Of a stretch of 49,815 nt of DNA, positions 34,492 to 43,471 are shown piece by piece (the stretch's first letter is position 1; each line of letters begins with the position of its first letter). The stretch spans positions 1 to 49,815 of the forward strand of contig CATQIH010000025.1 in assembly GCA_958296015.1 (NCBI GenBank), written 5' to 3'. A model generated the notes under the pieces. That model saw only the letters and a list, made by a program, of their open reading frames with translations. It was not told where the DNA came from and searched no databases. This DNA is from Cyclobacteriaceae bacterium (GTDB lineage Bacteria > Bacteroidota > Bacteroidia > Cytophagales > Cyclobacteriaceae). The position numbers and the translations under genes are program-made.

Positions 34492-37400
34492 CTAAAATTT
34501 TATGCCAATCATTAGTACATCATCTATTTGCTTTACGTCGCCCATCCATTCATGCCAGGCACTTGATATGATATCGTGCACTTCATTCATAGGAAGATGA
34601 TGATTTTCCTGAATAGTATCTCTCAAACGTTTAGGGCCAAACTTTCGTACTTCTGGTCCGCCAAACTGATCCGGGAACCCATCTGAACAAAAATATACAG
34701 AGTCGCCTTTTTTGAACTTAATTGTATGGGTCGCAAAGTTCGTTTGGTTTTTGTATTTACCACCGCCTATCGGGAACCTGTCGCCTTTGATCTCATTCAT
34801 TTCTCCCTGGTTCATATAATAGAGCGGTCTGTGCGCACCTGCATAACGCAGTTCTTTCTTATCTTTATTGATACGGCACAGCGATATGTCCATACCGTCT
34901 TTTGTCTTGGAATCTTCATTGTCCTGTCGCAGCGTTTGCGTAACTCCGTCATCCAACAAATCCAGAATCTCTCCAGGGTCACTCACACCTCTGCTTTTCA
35001 CAATATCGTTGAGAATGAAATACCCAATCAGCGATATGAGGGCACCTGGCACACCATGACCCGTACAATCTACGGCAGCAATAAAGATATCATCTCCTTT
35101 CTGAACAAACCAGGGGAAATCACCGCTGACGACATCTCTGGCTTTGTAGAGAATAAACGATTGAGGCAATACGTGCTGAATAATATGTGTGTCGGGCAAA
35201 ATAGCTCCCTGAATTCTTTTGGCATAGTTGATACTATCGTTGATTTTCCGGTTTTTGCTCTCTATCTCAATCTCTATCATCTTTCGCTCGGTGATATCAT
35301 GAGATACAACCAGCACAGATTCTAGCTTTTCTTCCTCATCAAACTCAGGAATAGCGTTGACATGCACGATACGTTTATCATCAACAGTAGGAAACTCCAT
35401 TTCTGCTGCCACTTTTTTATGTGTGGTTTTAACTTCATCGAGGATGCGCAGCCATTCGCTTACAACAGACGGATTCAGGTCTGCCTCTGCCAGGTTTTTC
35501 CTCAGGAAATGGTCCGGCGTTTTTCCTGTATAAGTCTCAATGGTGGGGTTGATATAGAACAGGGTACCTTCCTGGTCTATTCTGGTGATCAGGTCCAGGG
35601 AATTTTCAGACAAAGCCTGCATTTTACCACGCATTCTTTCTTCCTGTTCAGCTCGCTTGCGCTCTGTAATATCTCTGGAGTTGAGGATAATACCGCGCAC
35701 GGCGGGGTCTGTCAACAGGTTGGTTCCGGTAGCTTCTACCCACACTTCACCCTGGTGCTTGGTCTTGTAGAGATACTGTACCGTTACATGTTCATCGGGG
35801 TGCTCCAGCAATGTTTTAAACATACCATCAAACACCATGATGCCTTCTCCCTGAATATGTTGTGCATCGCTTTTGGCGATCATATCTTCCTGTTTGTAGC
35901 CAAATATCTTTTCTACCGACGGACTGATATATCTGATCTTGCCGTTGTCTTCGTAGATGGTGATTACCTCAGAAGCATTTTCCAGCAGAGAGGCCATTCG
36001 CTTCTGTGTTCGCTCTACTTCGTCGAACTGCTCTTCCAGCTGCTGGTTTGTCCGCTTAAGTTCTTCTTGCGTTGCCTGCATTTCTTCTGCATTCTGGCGC
36101 AGCACTTCCTGCTGTTCCTGTAGCTCGTTACTCATCTCCTGCGACTCGTTCAGCAGCTTTCGTGTTCTCTCGTTCACCTTAATATTGAAGACGGTACGAG
36201 CAGTAATCAAGCTTATTTCTTCTACGAATTTCACGTCGCGGGAGCTAAATTTTTCAAAGCCAGCAAATTCCAATACGCCATATACCTGCTCATTGGTAAT
36301 CAAAGGCACGATCAGCAGTGTTTCCGGTCGCTGATCGCCCAGTAGCCCAGAGGTGACGGTTACATAGTCGTAGGGAATTTCTGTACGAAAAACAGTGTCT
36401 TGTTCTACAGCAGATTGACCTACAAGGCCCTCGGCAAATTTGAATCTGGCCTTCAGGTGTTTTTTCTTGTTGTATGCACGGCTGGACCTCATTTCTATAA
36501 AGGCATTATCTTTATCTTCATCATTTACCACGTAGAAAGCACCCTGGATAGCATTTATCTTTTGGGCTACATAGGCGATCACTTCGTCTCCTAGTTCCTC
36601 AATATTGTTGTGAGACCTGAGAATCTCTCCTATCTCAGCAACTCCTGTCACGATCCAGTTGCGTTCCCGATCTCTTTTTTCTGACTCCTGAATACTATCT
36701 TTCATGTTAATGAGTGACGTACCTAAGGCATCTTCTGCGCTCAATGGCTTAAAATCAGTATCGAAACTTCCCTCTCCGATGGCATAAGCAAAGTTAGCGG
36801 TACGCTTCAGTGAGTTTACTAAGGCTTCGGTGGTAATTGCCATTTCGCCAATCTCATCTCTACTAGTTTTTTCTACCTTATCTGGCAGAATACCCTGGCT
36901 CAACAAGCTTAGGGTATTTTTCAGCGACAACAGCGGGTTGATCAGAAAGCGGGAGAAGATCAGGCTGATCATCAAAGAAATAACTGTGATGATGATACCT
37001 GCTATCGTAAAGCTTCGGATAAGTTCATTAGCCTCTGCAAACACCTCTTTCCGGTCTGCTTTGGTCACGATTCCCCATTTTAGTGCAGGAATATAGTTCC
37101 ATGCTGCCAGGGTCTTTTCTCCTCTGTAATCTTGATCAAAAGTAGCTCCGGCCTCATGGGTTACTGCCTGTTGCATAGCTACCTGCTTGGTGTCTTCCAG
37201 ATTGATGGATCTTTTATTGCTCACATGCCGCAGTGGACTAAAATAGACGACTTTGTTTTTATGCAGTTTGCCTAATATAGTTTCTCCGGTAGATTGTAAT
37301 CCTGTAGTATCGCTGGCTATCTGCAAGTAGGGGTCAGCATGAATCTCAACCATAAATATTCTGCTATTATCACCGGAGAAAACCTTACCATAAAACATAT

Positions 37401-37902
37401 AATGATGTCCATCGCGCTCTATGACATCGCTATAATAGGCAGCATTGGCTACACTTTTTAACATCTGCCCATCTGGGTCATCAAAATAGCTGCCTTTTCT
37501 ATATTGCTGATCCTGCTTGCCAGCCAACAGTACCTTGCCCTGATGATCTAATAGAAAAACGTTGAGTAAGCCTTTTACATTTTGCAATGTGCTCTCAAGT
37601 TTGCTAAAAGCTTCAACAGAATCTGATTCATCTCTAGTTTTTTCATCTGACTTTATGACGGTTTGATAAAAATTATTCATCTCTTTTTCAAGAAGATGTA
37701 TCTCTGCCTGATGTTGTGTGAGAAGGCTCTCTATTTTGTCTTTCTTAAGCTTTGTAATAGCCTCAAGGTTAATCAGGTAACGGCTGGTAAATGATTTCTC
37801 TACCAACACGTACGTGGTAAAACTAATGGCCAGAATAGAGATACTCACTACTGCAAAAACCAGTAGCGTGACTTTGTTACTAATGTTTATTTTATTAAAC
37901 AT
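34492..37902 (-). CDS. Membrane sensor with Cache-like, HAMP, GAF, two PAS and SpoIIE/PP2C phosphatase domains (SiaA-like)
   Basis: 1136 residues. Transmembrane helices at about 11-32 and 298-320 bracket a periplasmic Cache-like sensor. Then HAMP (321-375), GAF (425-575), a coiled coil rich in Gln/Glu (575-640), PAS (640-750), PAS (760-875) and a SpoIIE/PP2C domain (890-1136). PP2C metal residues: VVSGDF (Asp928), AAVDCTGHGVPGA (Asp945), DGMD (1002-1005) and CSDGFPDQFGG. Note SGDFPWF, where most of these phosphatases have SGDFYWF. As the phosphatase of the adjacent siaB-siaC pair it would reset SiaC when its sensor domains are engaged. First 100 bases upstream separate it from the GAF gene, so an internal promoter is possible. 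Confidence 0.94.
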   Translation of the reverse strand: MFNKINISNKVTLLVFAVVSISILAISFTTYVLVEKSFTSRYLINLEAITKLKKDKIESLLTQHQAEIHLLEKEMNNFYQTVIKSDEKTRDESDSVEAFSKLESTLQNVKGLLNVFLLDHQGKVLLAGKQDQQYRKGSYFDDPDGQMLKSVANAAYYSDVIERDGHHYMFYGKVFSGDNSRIFMVEIHADPYLQIASDTTGLQSTGETILGKLHKNKVVYFSPLRHVSNKRSINLEDTKQVAMQQAVTHEAGATFDQDYRGEKTLAAWNYIPALKWGIVTKADRKEVFAEANELIRSFTIAGIIITVISLMISLIFSRFLINPLLSLKNTLSLLSQGILPDKVEKTSRDEIGEMAITTEALVNSLKRTANFAYAIGEGSFDTDFKPLSAEDALGTSLINMKDSIQESEKRDRERNWIVTGVAEIGEILRSHNNIEELGDEVIAYVAQKINAIQGAFYVVNDEDKDNAFIEMRSSRAYNKKKHLKARFKFAEGLVGQSAVEQDTVFRTEIPYDYVTVTSGLLGDQRPETLLIVPLITNEQVYGVLEFAGFEKFSSRDVKFVEEISLITARTVFNIKVNERTRKLLNESQEMSNELQEQQEVLRQNAEEMQATQEELKRTNQQLEEQFDEVERTQKRMASLLENASEVITIYEDNGKIRYISPSVEKIFGYKQEDMIAKSDAQHIQGEGIMVFDGMFKTLLEHPDEHVTVQYLYKTKHQGEVWVEATGTNLLTDPAVRGIILNSRDITERKRAEQEERMRGKMQALSENSLDLITRIDQEGTLFYINPTIETYTGKTPDHFLRKNLAEADLNPSVVSEWLRILDEVKTTHKKVAAEMEFPTVDDKRIVHVNAIPEFDEEEKLESVLVVSHDITERKMIEIEIESKNRKINDSINYAKRIQGAILPDTHIIQHVLPQSFILYKARDVVSGDFPWFVQKGDDIFIAAVDCTGHGVPGALISLIGYFILNDIVKSRGVSDPGEILDLLDDGVTQTLRQDNEDSKTKDGMDISLCRINKDKKELRYAGAHRPLYYMNQGEMNEIKGDRFPIGGGKYKNQTNFATHTIKFKKGDSVYFCSDGFPDQFGGPEVRKFGPKRLRDTIQENHHLPMNEVHDIISSAWHEWMGDVKQIDDVLMIGIKF

Positions 37903-38006
37903 ACTTTTAGACTAATTTCTTATGACTTTTATAAAGTATTACTAATCAATATTCAGAATTCGGCTTATAGCTTACCTGCGCAAATTGCAAGATTATTGCT
38001 GATATT

Positions 38007-38828
38007 TTAGAGCTTAGCCTGTGCTAAACTTACATTGTCATTATTTGCCAATTTTAGTGCTAATTGCTTAAAAGCCTTCTGAACAGCATGTGCCTGGTTG
38101 TTTGATATCTCCTTGAAAGAGGCTATTTCAATAACGCCTACTACTACCTGGTCATTCTTCAAAGGTAATACCAACAGGTGTTTGGGTGTTGCTTTGCCAA
38201 GTCCGGAGACTACAGACAAGTATCCGTCAGGAACGGCATTGATATTCAGTAGTTTACCATCTTTGGCGGCCTGCCCCACGATGCCTTCTCCCAAGTGGTA
38301 AGTCGGCACTTTACCTTCAGGTATATAATAGGCATAAGAAGCAAACATCTCAACAAAATGGACATCTTCATCCTGTTTTATTTCATAAGCAACTGCCTGG
38401 CTGGCCTCTAACTGCATACAAACAGATGAAAGTGCTTTTGTAAAAAGCATCTCCTTGTCGTCAGATGTCTGTACAAGGTCTTCTATTTCATAGATTTTCT
38501 GGGCATCATTGTGCTGTTCCTCTTGCATAGATATATCTTCAGCATGTTTTGTATTCTTTTCGCTGACTGATGCATACTGGTGCTGATGTCCTGCCCTGAA
38601 AACAAGCATGAATGTAATGGTGAGCATCCCTACCATCAATGTCAATCCGATGGTTAGATAGAGCCTATTGAATATAGCATCTGCCAGCACCAACTGGTTG
38701 ATATGAATGGCTGGAGCATGTGTTATGATGTCTTCCGGCAGCAAATAAAGCATATATGCCGAGGCGGCAGTGCCAAGGCAGAAAAGGAAGATACATATAT
38801 TGGCGATCAACTTTGACAAAGACTTCAT
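38007..38828 (-). CDS. Membrane-anchored GAF domain protein
   Basis: 273 residues. Two transmembrane helices (about 8-28 and 57-78) with a short periplasmic loop, a charged coiled-coil linker, and a GAF domain from about 125. The GAF core (YHLGEGIVGQAAKDG, then GYLSVVSGLGKATPKHLLVL) resembles the GAF domain of the phosphatase in the next gene (FAEGLVGQSAVEQ, YVTVTSGLLGDQRPETLLIV), so the two may sense the same ligand. No output domain. Its ATG overlaps the stop of cheB (ATGA), so it is translationally coupled to it. Confidence 0.87.
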   Translation of the reverse strand: MKSLSKLIANICIFLFCLGTAASAYMLYLLPEDIITHAPAIHINQLVLADAIFNRLYLTIGLTLMVGMLTITFMLVFRAGHQHQYASVSEKNTKHAEDISMQEEQHNDAQKIYEIEDLVQTSDDKEMLFTKALSSVCMQLEASQAVAYEIKQDEDVHFVEMFASYAYYIPEGKVPTYHLGEGIVGQAAKDGKLLNINAVPDGYLSVVSGLGKATPKHLLVLPLKNDQVVVGVIEIASFKEISNNQAHAVQKAFKQLALKLANNDNVSLAQAKL

Positions 38829-39421
38829 TGTTTGATTGTACTTTTGTTTAACTCTGAGAAAAATTGTATGATCTGATCAGTTCTTAAAACATGATCTATA
38901 GAGGTGATGCTTAGGGCTGCTTTGGGCATGGTATCAATCATGCATTCGGCTGGGTCTTGTACGATGGTGAGGCCACCTCTTTCTTTGATTTTTTTCATGC
39001 CTATGGCACCATCGCGGTTAGCACCAGACAGTAAAATACCGATTAGTTTTTCTTTGAAAATATAAGCAGCTGATTCCAGCGTGATATCTATGGCAGGCCG
39101 GGAGTTGTTTACCATGTCTTCGGTGGACAATGAGAAGGTATTGCCCAGTTCCATAGACAAATGATAGTTGGAAGGTGCCAGGTAAACTTTTCCTCTTTTA
39201 ATACTTTCTTTATCGCTGGGTTCAACCACTGGGTTAATACTTTTGATAGAAAGAGCTTCTACAAAGCCGTTTCTCACATGCTTGAGGCGATGCAGACACA
39301 TGATGATGGGTAGCTCAAAATCCTGAGGAAGACCGGCGAGAATCTTTGTCACACCCTGAAAACTCCCGGCAGAACCACCAATGACCACTGCTTTATAGTT
39401 GTTGCTAATATTGAATCCCAT
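38825..39421 (-). CDS. CheB-type methylesterase without receiver domain
   Basis: 198 residues: only the CheB esterase/deamidase domain, lacking the N-terminal response-regulator domain that normally controls it. Catalytic triad visible as Ser17 in GGSAGS, His44 in CLHR and Asp137 in GANRDGAIGM. Start ATG 39,421. It would remove methyl groups added by the CheR encoded 27 bases upstream. There is no chemoreceptor, CheA or CheW in the window, so the methylated target is unknown. Overlaps the GAF gene by 4 bases. Confidence 0.93.
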   Translation of the reverse strand: MGFNISNNYKAVVIGGSAGSFQGVTKILAGLPQDFELPIIMCLHRLKHVRNGFVEALSIKSINPVVEPSDKESIKRGKVYLAPSNYHLSMELGNTFSLSTEDMVNNSRPAIDITLESAAYIFKEKLIGILLSGANRDGAIGMKKIKERGGLTIVQDPAECMIDTMPKAALSITSIDHVLRTDQIIQFFSELNKSTIKQ

Positions 39422-39448
39422 GCTTACAGCCTTACCTTCTTTGACAGT

Positions 39449-40336
39449 CTATTCCTTGATCTTCTTGTAAATCTTTTCTTCGTTATTGACTACAATAAAC
39501 TTGTTGGCAATCTCACACCAGATGAGCGATTCTTTTGATCCTATGGCAAGGTAGCCGTATCTAAACAGACTTTCGTAGAGCTTTTTCAAGACGGTGTTCT
39601 GTAGATTTTGGTTAAAATAGATCATCACATTTCTGCAAAGAACCAGATCAAATTTATTGAATACGTTGCCTTGTACCAGATCGTAGTTTCTGAAGGACAC
39701 CCGCTCGATCAGTGACTTGTCCATCACAGCCTTGCCATTTTTTTCTGTATAGTAGTCTCTCAAAGAAGATTTTCCCTGAAACCGGATATAGTTCTTCTCG
39801 TTGAGTTCCATATTTTTCATGTTGTACTCGCCCCTTTCTGCCTTTGTCAGAATAGGTTTATCGATGTCGCTGGCAATAATATTTACCTTATCCAGTATGT
39901 CCATTTCTTTCAGCAAAATAGCCATACTATATACTTCTTCTCCAGAGGAGCAGCCAGCGTGCCATATACTAAACGTATCGTGGTTGAGTAGAATATTGGG
40001 AATGATATGGTCTCTTACTTCCCGCCAGAAAGATGGATCACGAAACATTTCGGTGACATTGACGGTGATTTCTGCCAGGAACTCCTCAAAAAAGGTGACA
40101 CTGCTTTCTATCTTTTTAATGAGCTGATCAACGGTAGGAATCTTGTATAACTCTAAAATACGTTGGATTCTTCTCTTGAAAGACGAGATGGCATAATCTG
40201 TAAAATCATATCCATAGCAATTTTTGATCGCTTGTGTGATCTTTCTTAAATCAGCAATCTCGACCTCCTGTATCTTCTCACTGCTGTGTTCGGAAAATCC
40301 TCCTGCCCCTGTAAACATCTTCTGACTGTCAAACAT
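39449..40336 (-). CDS. CheR-type protein-glutamate O-methyltransferase
   Basis: 295 residues. N-terminal helical domain (YGYDFTDYAISSFKRRIQR), then VNVTEMFRDPSFW, the SAM-binding AGCSSGEEVYSMAI, and DLVLCRNVMIYFN. A short disordered leader precedes it; Met7 is an alternative start. Uses S-adenosylmethionine to methylate glutamates, classically in chemoreceptors. First gene of an 11.5 kb co-directional block that runs through cheB, a GAF protein, siaA-like, siaB, siaC and an ABC transporter. Confidence 0.94.
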   Translation of the reverse strand: MFDSQKMFTGAGGFSEHSSEKIQEVEIADLRKITQAIKNCYGYDFTDYAISSFKRRIQRILELYKIPTVDQLIKKIESSVTFFEEFLAEITVNVTEMFRDPSFWREVRDHIIPNILLNHDTFSIWHAGCSSGEEVYSMAILLKEMDILDKVNIIASDIDKPILTKAERGEYNMKNMELNEKNYIRFQGKSSLRDYYTEKNGKAVMDKSLIERVSFRNYDLVQGNVFNKFDLVLCRNVMIYFNQNLQNTVLKKLYESLFRYGYLAIGSKESLIWCEIANKFIVVNNEEKIYKKIKE

Positions 40337-40649
40337 ATTAGTAATGCCCTGTTATAATTGTGATGCTAAAAACTGGCCCGGCAACCTGCCCCACCAGATA
40401 ATCTCTTATTGAATGCAGCACAAAATAAATAAAAACTATACAGGAATAAATACCGGCCTACACCACGAGGCAGGTGAAGGATGTAATATTGACAGGGTTA
40501 TATGAAAGTAAAAGCTTAGGGCATTCAAGCAGACCTGATTCTTACAATCTCTAAAAAATACAGACTGCTCACATCAGTGACAGAGCAACTGATAAAAAAA
40601 CTAAATTTTACCTTAAAAGTACAAAAATATATCTTTTAAATTTAAGATA
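40337..40649. other. Intergenic region upstream of the CheR-SiaC block
   Basis: About 310 bases with no ORF or RNA gene. It should contain the promoter of the cheR block and the end of the upstream M16 gene's transcript. No convincing hairpin plus T-run for the minus strand was found. Confidence 0.5.
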
Positions 40650-41933
40650 TCACTCATAACCGCCCACTACAATTTCTTTGATGTCTTTGATGATAAAGTA
40701 TTGAGAGGCTATTTGCTGTATAGAAGTGGCCTCTATACTATTGATGATAGCCAGGTGCTTTTTATAAAAATCATATGATAAACCATAGAGGTAGACATTC
40801 TTGAATTTTTCGGCAAGAGCAAACGAAGTATCAACAGATGATAGCAATCTGCCTGCCATGTAGTTTTTTATGGTATTTAGCTCTACTTCACTCACAGGTT
40901 TTGTCTGAATTTCTTCTATTTCCTTATAGATTTCGTCTATTGCCAGCTGTGTAAATTCTTTTTTTACGTCTGTCCCTATCAGAAAATAGCCAGCTTCTTG
41001 CTGGGTGATCAGGGCAGAACTGATGCCATACGTCAGTCCTTTTTCTTCCCGGATGTTGCGCATCAGCCTTGAACCGAAGTACCCGCCCAGCAAAGTATTC
41101 ACTACGCTTAGGCTGCTGTAGTCGGGATGCTGCTTTGTGAAGGTAGGGATACCCATGCGGATTGATGATTGCAGGCTATCAGGTTTTGTAATGAGGTGCC
41201 GCTTACCGCTGGCGGTATGGTAGGCTGAAGTAGGCTGAACCTGCGGTTTGCTCTGCATACTAATCTGTCCGAGATGACCGTTTACAGCATCGGTCACGTT
41301 TTGGGATACATCGCCTGATATTATGACCTCCAATTGAGAGAAGAGATTATTGTGATAAAAGCTCAGCAGATCTTCCCGGATGATATGGCTTACATCTTCC
41401 TCATCCAGCGATAATCCATAAGGATGAGCATCACCAAACAATACGGATTTCATCTTTTTGGAAGCAACTACGCTCGACTTTTCGTTGCTTATTTTCAGCC
41501 GCTGCTGCTGTATGGTTTTTAGCTTGTCGAGTTCTTCCTGCGGAAAAGAAGCCTGGGTGATGATTTCCTGTAGCAGGCCAATAAGTTCATTGGCATACTT
41601 ACTCAGACAATATACCGCTACGGTAGTATAGTCCACTCCGGGTGATAGTTGCAGAAAAGCTCCAAACTTATCTACATATTCAGAAATGTCATAAGCACTT
41701 TTTGTAGCTGTACCCTCTGCCAGCATCTTAATAGTAAAAAAGCACGCTCCTGGTTTTGTCTCATGCTTCACTCCTGCATGTCTGAAGACCAGTTCTATAC
41801 CAAGTACAGGCTGTTTGCCTGCACGGATTATGTGCAATGGTATGCCATTGTCCAGATACTGCGTTTGCGCCTCTATGATATTCACCTCCTGCACAGGCAG
41901 CGATGCAGGAGCAATAGTTCTGTCTAAAATCAT
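40650..41933 (-). CDS. M16 family protein without the zinc site (non-catalytic homologue)
   Basis: 427 residues with the M16 fold, but where active members have HxxEH this one reads FFTIKMLAEGT, so zinc cannot bind in the usual way. Conserved elsewhere: LFGDAHPYG, the R/Y pair in NIREEKGLTYGISSAL and GTDVKKEF. Such proteins normally form a heterodimer with an active M16B subunit and supply substrate-binding residues. The active one in this window is at 22,923-24,167. No signal peptide. Next genes downstream of its start are a small protein (15 bases) and a glycosyltransferase, all minus strand. Confidence 0.92.
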   Translation of the reverse strand: MILDRTIAPASLPVQEVNIIEAQTQYLDNGIPLHIIRAGKQPVLGIELVFRHAGVKHETKPGACFFTIKMLAEGTATKSAYDISEYVDKFGAFLQLSPGVDYTTVAVYCLSKYANELIGLLQEIITQASFPQEELDKLKTIQQQRLKISNEKSSVVASKKMKSVLFGDAHPYGLSLDEEDVSHIIREDLLSFYHNNLFSQLEVIISGDVSQNVTDAVNGHLGQISMQSKPQVQPTSAYHTASGKRHLITKPDSLQSSIRMGIPTFTKQHPDYSSLSVVNTLLGGYFGSRLMRNIREEKGLTYGISSALITQQEAGYFLIGTDVKKEFTQLAIDEIYKEIEEIQTKPVSEVELNTIKNYMAGRLLSSVDTSFALAEKFKNVYLYGLSYDFYKKHLAIINSIEATSIQQIASQYFIIKDIKEIVVGGYE

Positions 41934-41948
41934 GGTTTTTTGCGTTGT

Positions 41949-42203
41949 TTAACGGCCATTGTGAACCAGTAGGCCAGCTTTGGTCGCCAGGTAAAAATAT
42001 TTTTGAAAAGATGTATCCATGTTTATTTCATGTGGCAGCAGCTCGACTGATGCCTCTGCAAAACATTTGATCCATCCTTTTTCCAGTAAGTTCTTCAAAA
42101 TCTCTTTAAGCATTTCCTGATCCGTATCCAATTCCGCCTGTAACTGGGCGAAGGAAATGACAAAGTAAAGCTCATCCAGCACATCATACTCCTGGTCCGT
42201 CAT
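41949..42203 (-). CDS. Small helical protein, possibly winged-helix-like
   Basis: 84 residues. The region around QAELDTDQEMLKEILKNLLE, then KGWIKCF, resembles a winged-helix core with a helix-turn-helix and a wing, but recognition residues are not evident. No membrane segment. It lies 9 bases after the glycosyltransferase gene and 15 bases before the M16-like gene, so it is probably co-transcribed with both. Function unknown. Confidence 0.7.
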   Translation of the reverse strand: MTDQEYDVLDELYFVISFAQLQAELDTDQEMLKEILKNLLEKGWIKCFAEASVELLPHEINMDTSFQKYFYLATKAGLLVHNGR

Positions 42204-42212
42204 GGTATAAGG

Positions 42213-43388
42213 TTATGTATAAGTCCTGTTTTTCCAGGTATAGCTGCCAAAGTTAGCGCAAATACCAAAAAAAACCACATAGGGTGGGTAAATGAATTCC
42301 AGTGTGATAAAGTGTAGCAGTCCTATCCGTTTTTTCATAAATCGCATCACATGGTTGAGAAATACATATTCCAGGACACATTTTATCAATAGTGGAATTG
42401 CTAACCACATCCAGGCAAATTGCCCAAGTATTGCCATAGCAAAAGCAATCAGCAGCAGGCTATGGTACGTAAAAACAAATATTGCCACTATGATGACACC
42501 TGCATTTTTGTGTAGCTTCCACTTGCCAGACCAGCGGCGACGCTGATGATAAAATTCTAGCAGACCAGATTTGGCATCTGTATACACAATGGCTTCATCA
42601 CTTTTCATAAAATATACATGCCCCGGATATTGCTTGAAAATTTTCCGCATGAGAAATTCGTCGTCGCCGGAAGGAATATGTAGGGTGCCTTCATAGCCAT
42701 TTACTGCCAGAAACGCTTCTTTGGTGAATGCCAGGTTGGCTCCATTGCACATATTGGGCATTTGAGCATACATACTTACCGCTCCGGTACCGATCAGGCT
42801 GGCAAATTCTATGGTTTGCAAATGTTGAAACAAACCATATTCGTGGTGAAATGTAACCGGACCTGAAACAAAGGCAGCCTGATGCTTCTCAAAAAACTGT
42901 ACAAATGATGCCAGCCAGTATGCGCCTACCCTACAATCGCCATCGGTAGTGATGATGATCTTGCCTTTTGATTGTGCTACTGCCTGCGCAATCGCCATCT
43001 TTTTGTGTGAACACGAACCAGCAAGCATGTTTAGGGATATGAGATAAAGCGGAAAGTGGCAGTCTTTGCCATATTTTTCAACTAAACTGACTGTACGATC
43101 TTCCGAATGATCATCTACCACGATTACTTCAAAACAACCATTTGCTATGCCTTGCTGGGCTGACAAGTCGCGGAGCAGGCAGGTAATATTTTCAGCTTCG
43201 TTGCGTACCGGAATGATAACAGTAAGGATACTACTTGCTGCTTTTTGCTGATCTTCTGTGCTGAATACGGGAATACGATGCCACTGGAGGATAAGCCACA
43301 GCAGACAAACACTATAAAACACAGTAAATGCAAAGAAAACAATTTCCAAAAGGTATATTTGTAGCAGTAGAACAGTTAGTGGGGCCAA
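42213..43388 (-). CDS. Membrane-bound family 2 glycosyltransferase
   Basis: 391 residues starting at TTG 43,388; no ATG is available before the first transmembrane helix (residues 5-35). GT-A catalytic domain follows: VIIPVRNEAEN, EVIVVDDHSEDRT, ITTDGDCRVG (DxD-like), IPSGDDEFLMRK and the processive-type QRRRW variant HQRRRWSGKW. Three C-terminal hydrophobic segments complete it. Likely uses a nucleotide sugar to build a lipid-linked or exported glycan; acceptor unknown. Divergent from ruvC with 83 bases between. Confidence 0.9.
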   Translation of the reverse strand: MAPLTVLLLQIYLLEIVFFAFTVFYSVCLLWLILQWHRIPVFSTEDQQKAASSILTVIIPVRNEAENITCLLRDLSAQQGIANGCFEVIVVDDHSEDRTVSLVEKYGKDCHFPLYLISLNMLAGSCSHKKMAIAQAVAQSKGKIIITTDGDCRVGAYWLASFVQFFEKHQAAFVSGPVTFHHEYGLFQHLQTIEFASLIGTGAVSMYAQMPNMCNGANLAFTKEAFLAVNGYEGTLHIPSGDDEFLMRKIFKQYPGHVYFMKSDEAIVYTDAKSGLLEFYHQRRRWSGKWKLHKNAGVIIVAIFVFTYHSLLLIAFAMAILGQFAWMWLAIPLLIKCVLEYVFLNHVMRFMKKRIGLLHFITLEFIYPPYVVFFGICANFGSYTWKNRTYT

Positions 43389-43471
43389 AATAAAACAATA
43401 TTATTTGATTACAGGAGCTTGTGGCACAATTATATTTTTTAGTAAGCGACAGGAATGCCTATATTAGACGT

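Noticed and set aside
34726-36123. Two long plus-strand ORFs (199 and 253 codons) inside the sensor phosphatase gene
   Set aside because: Antisense to well-supported GAF, PAS and PP2C domains; sequence is Phe/Cys-rich and has no recognisable domain.
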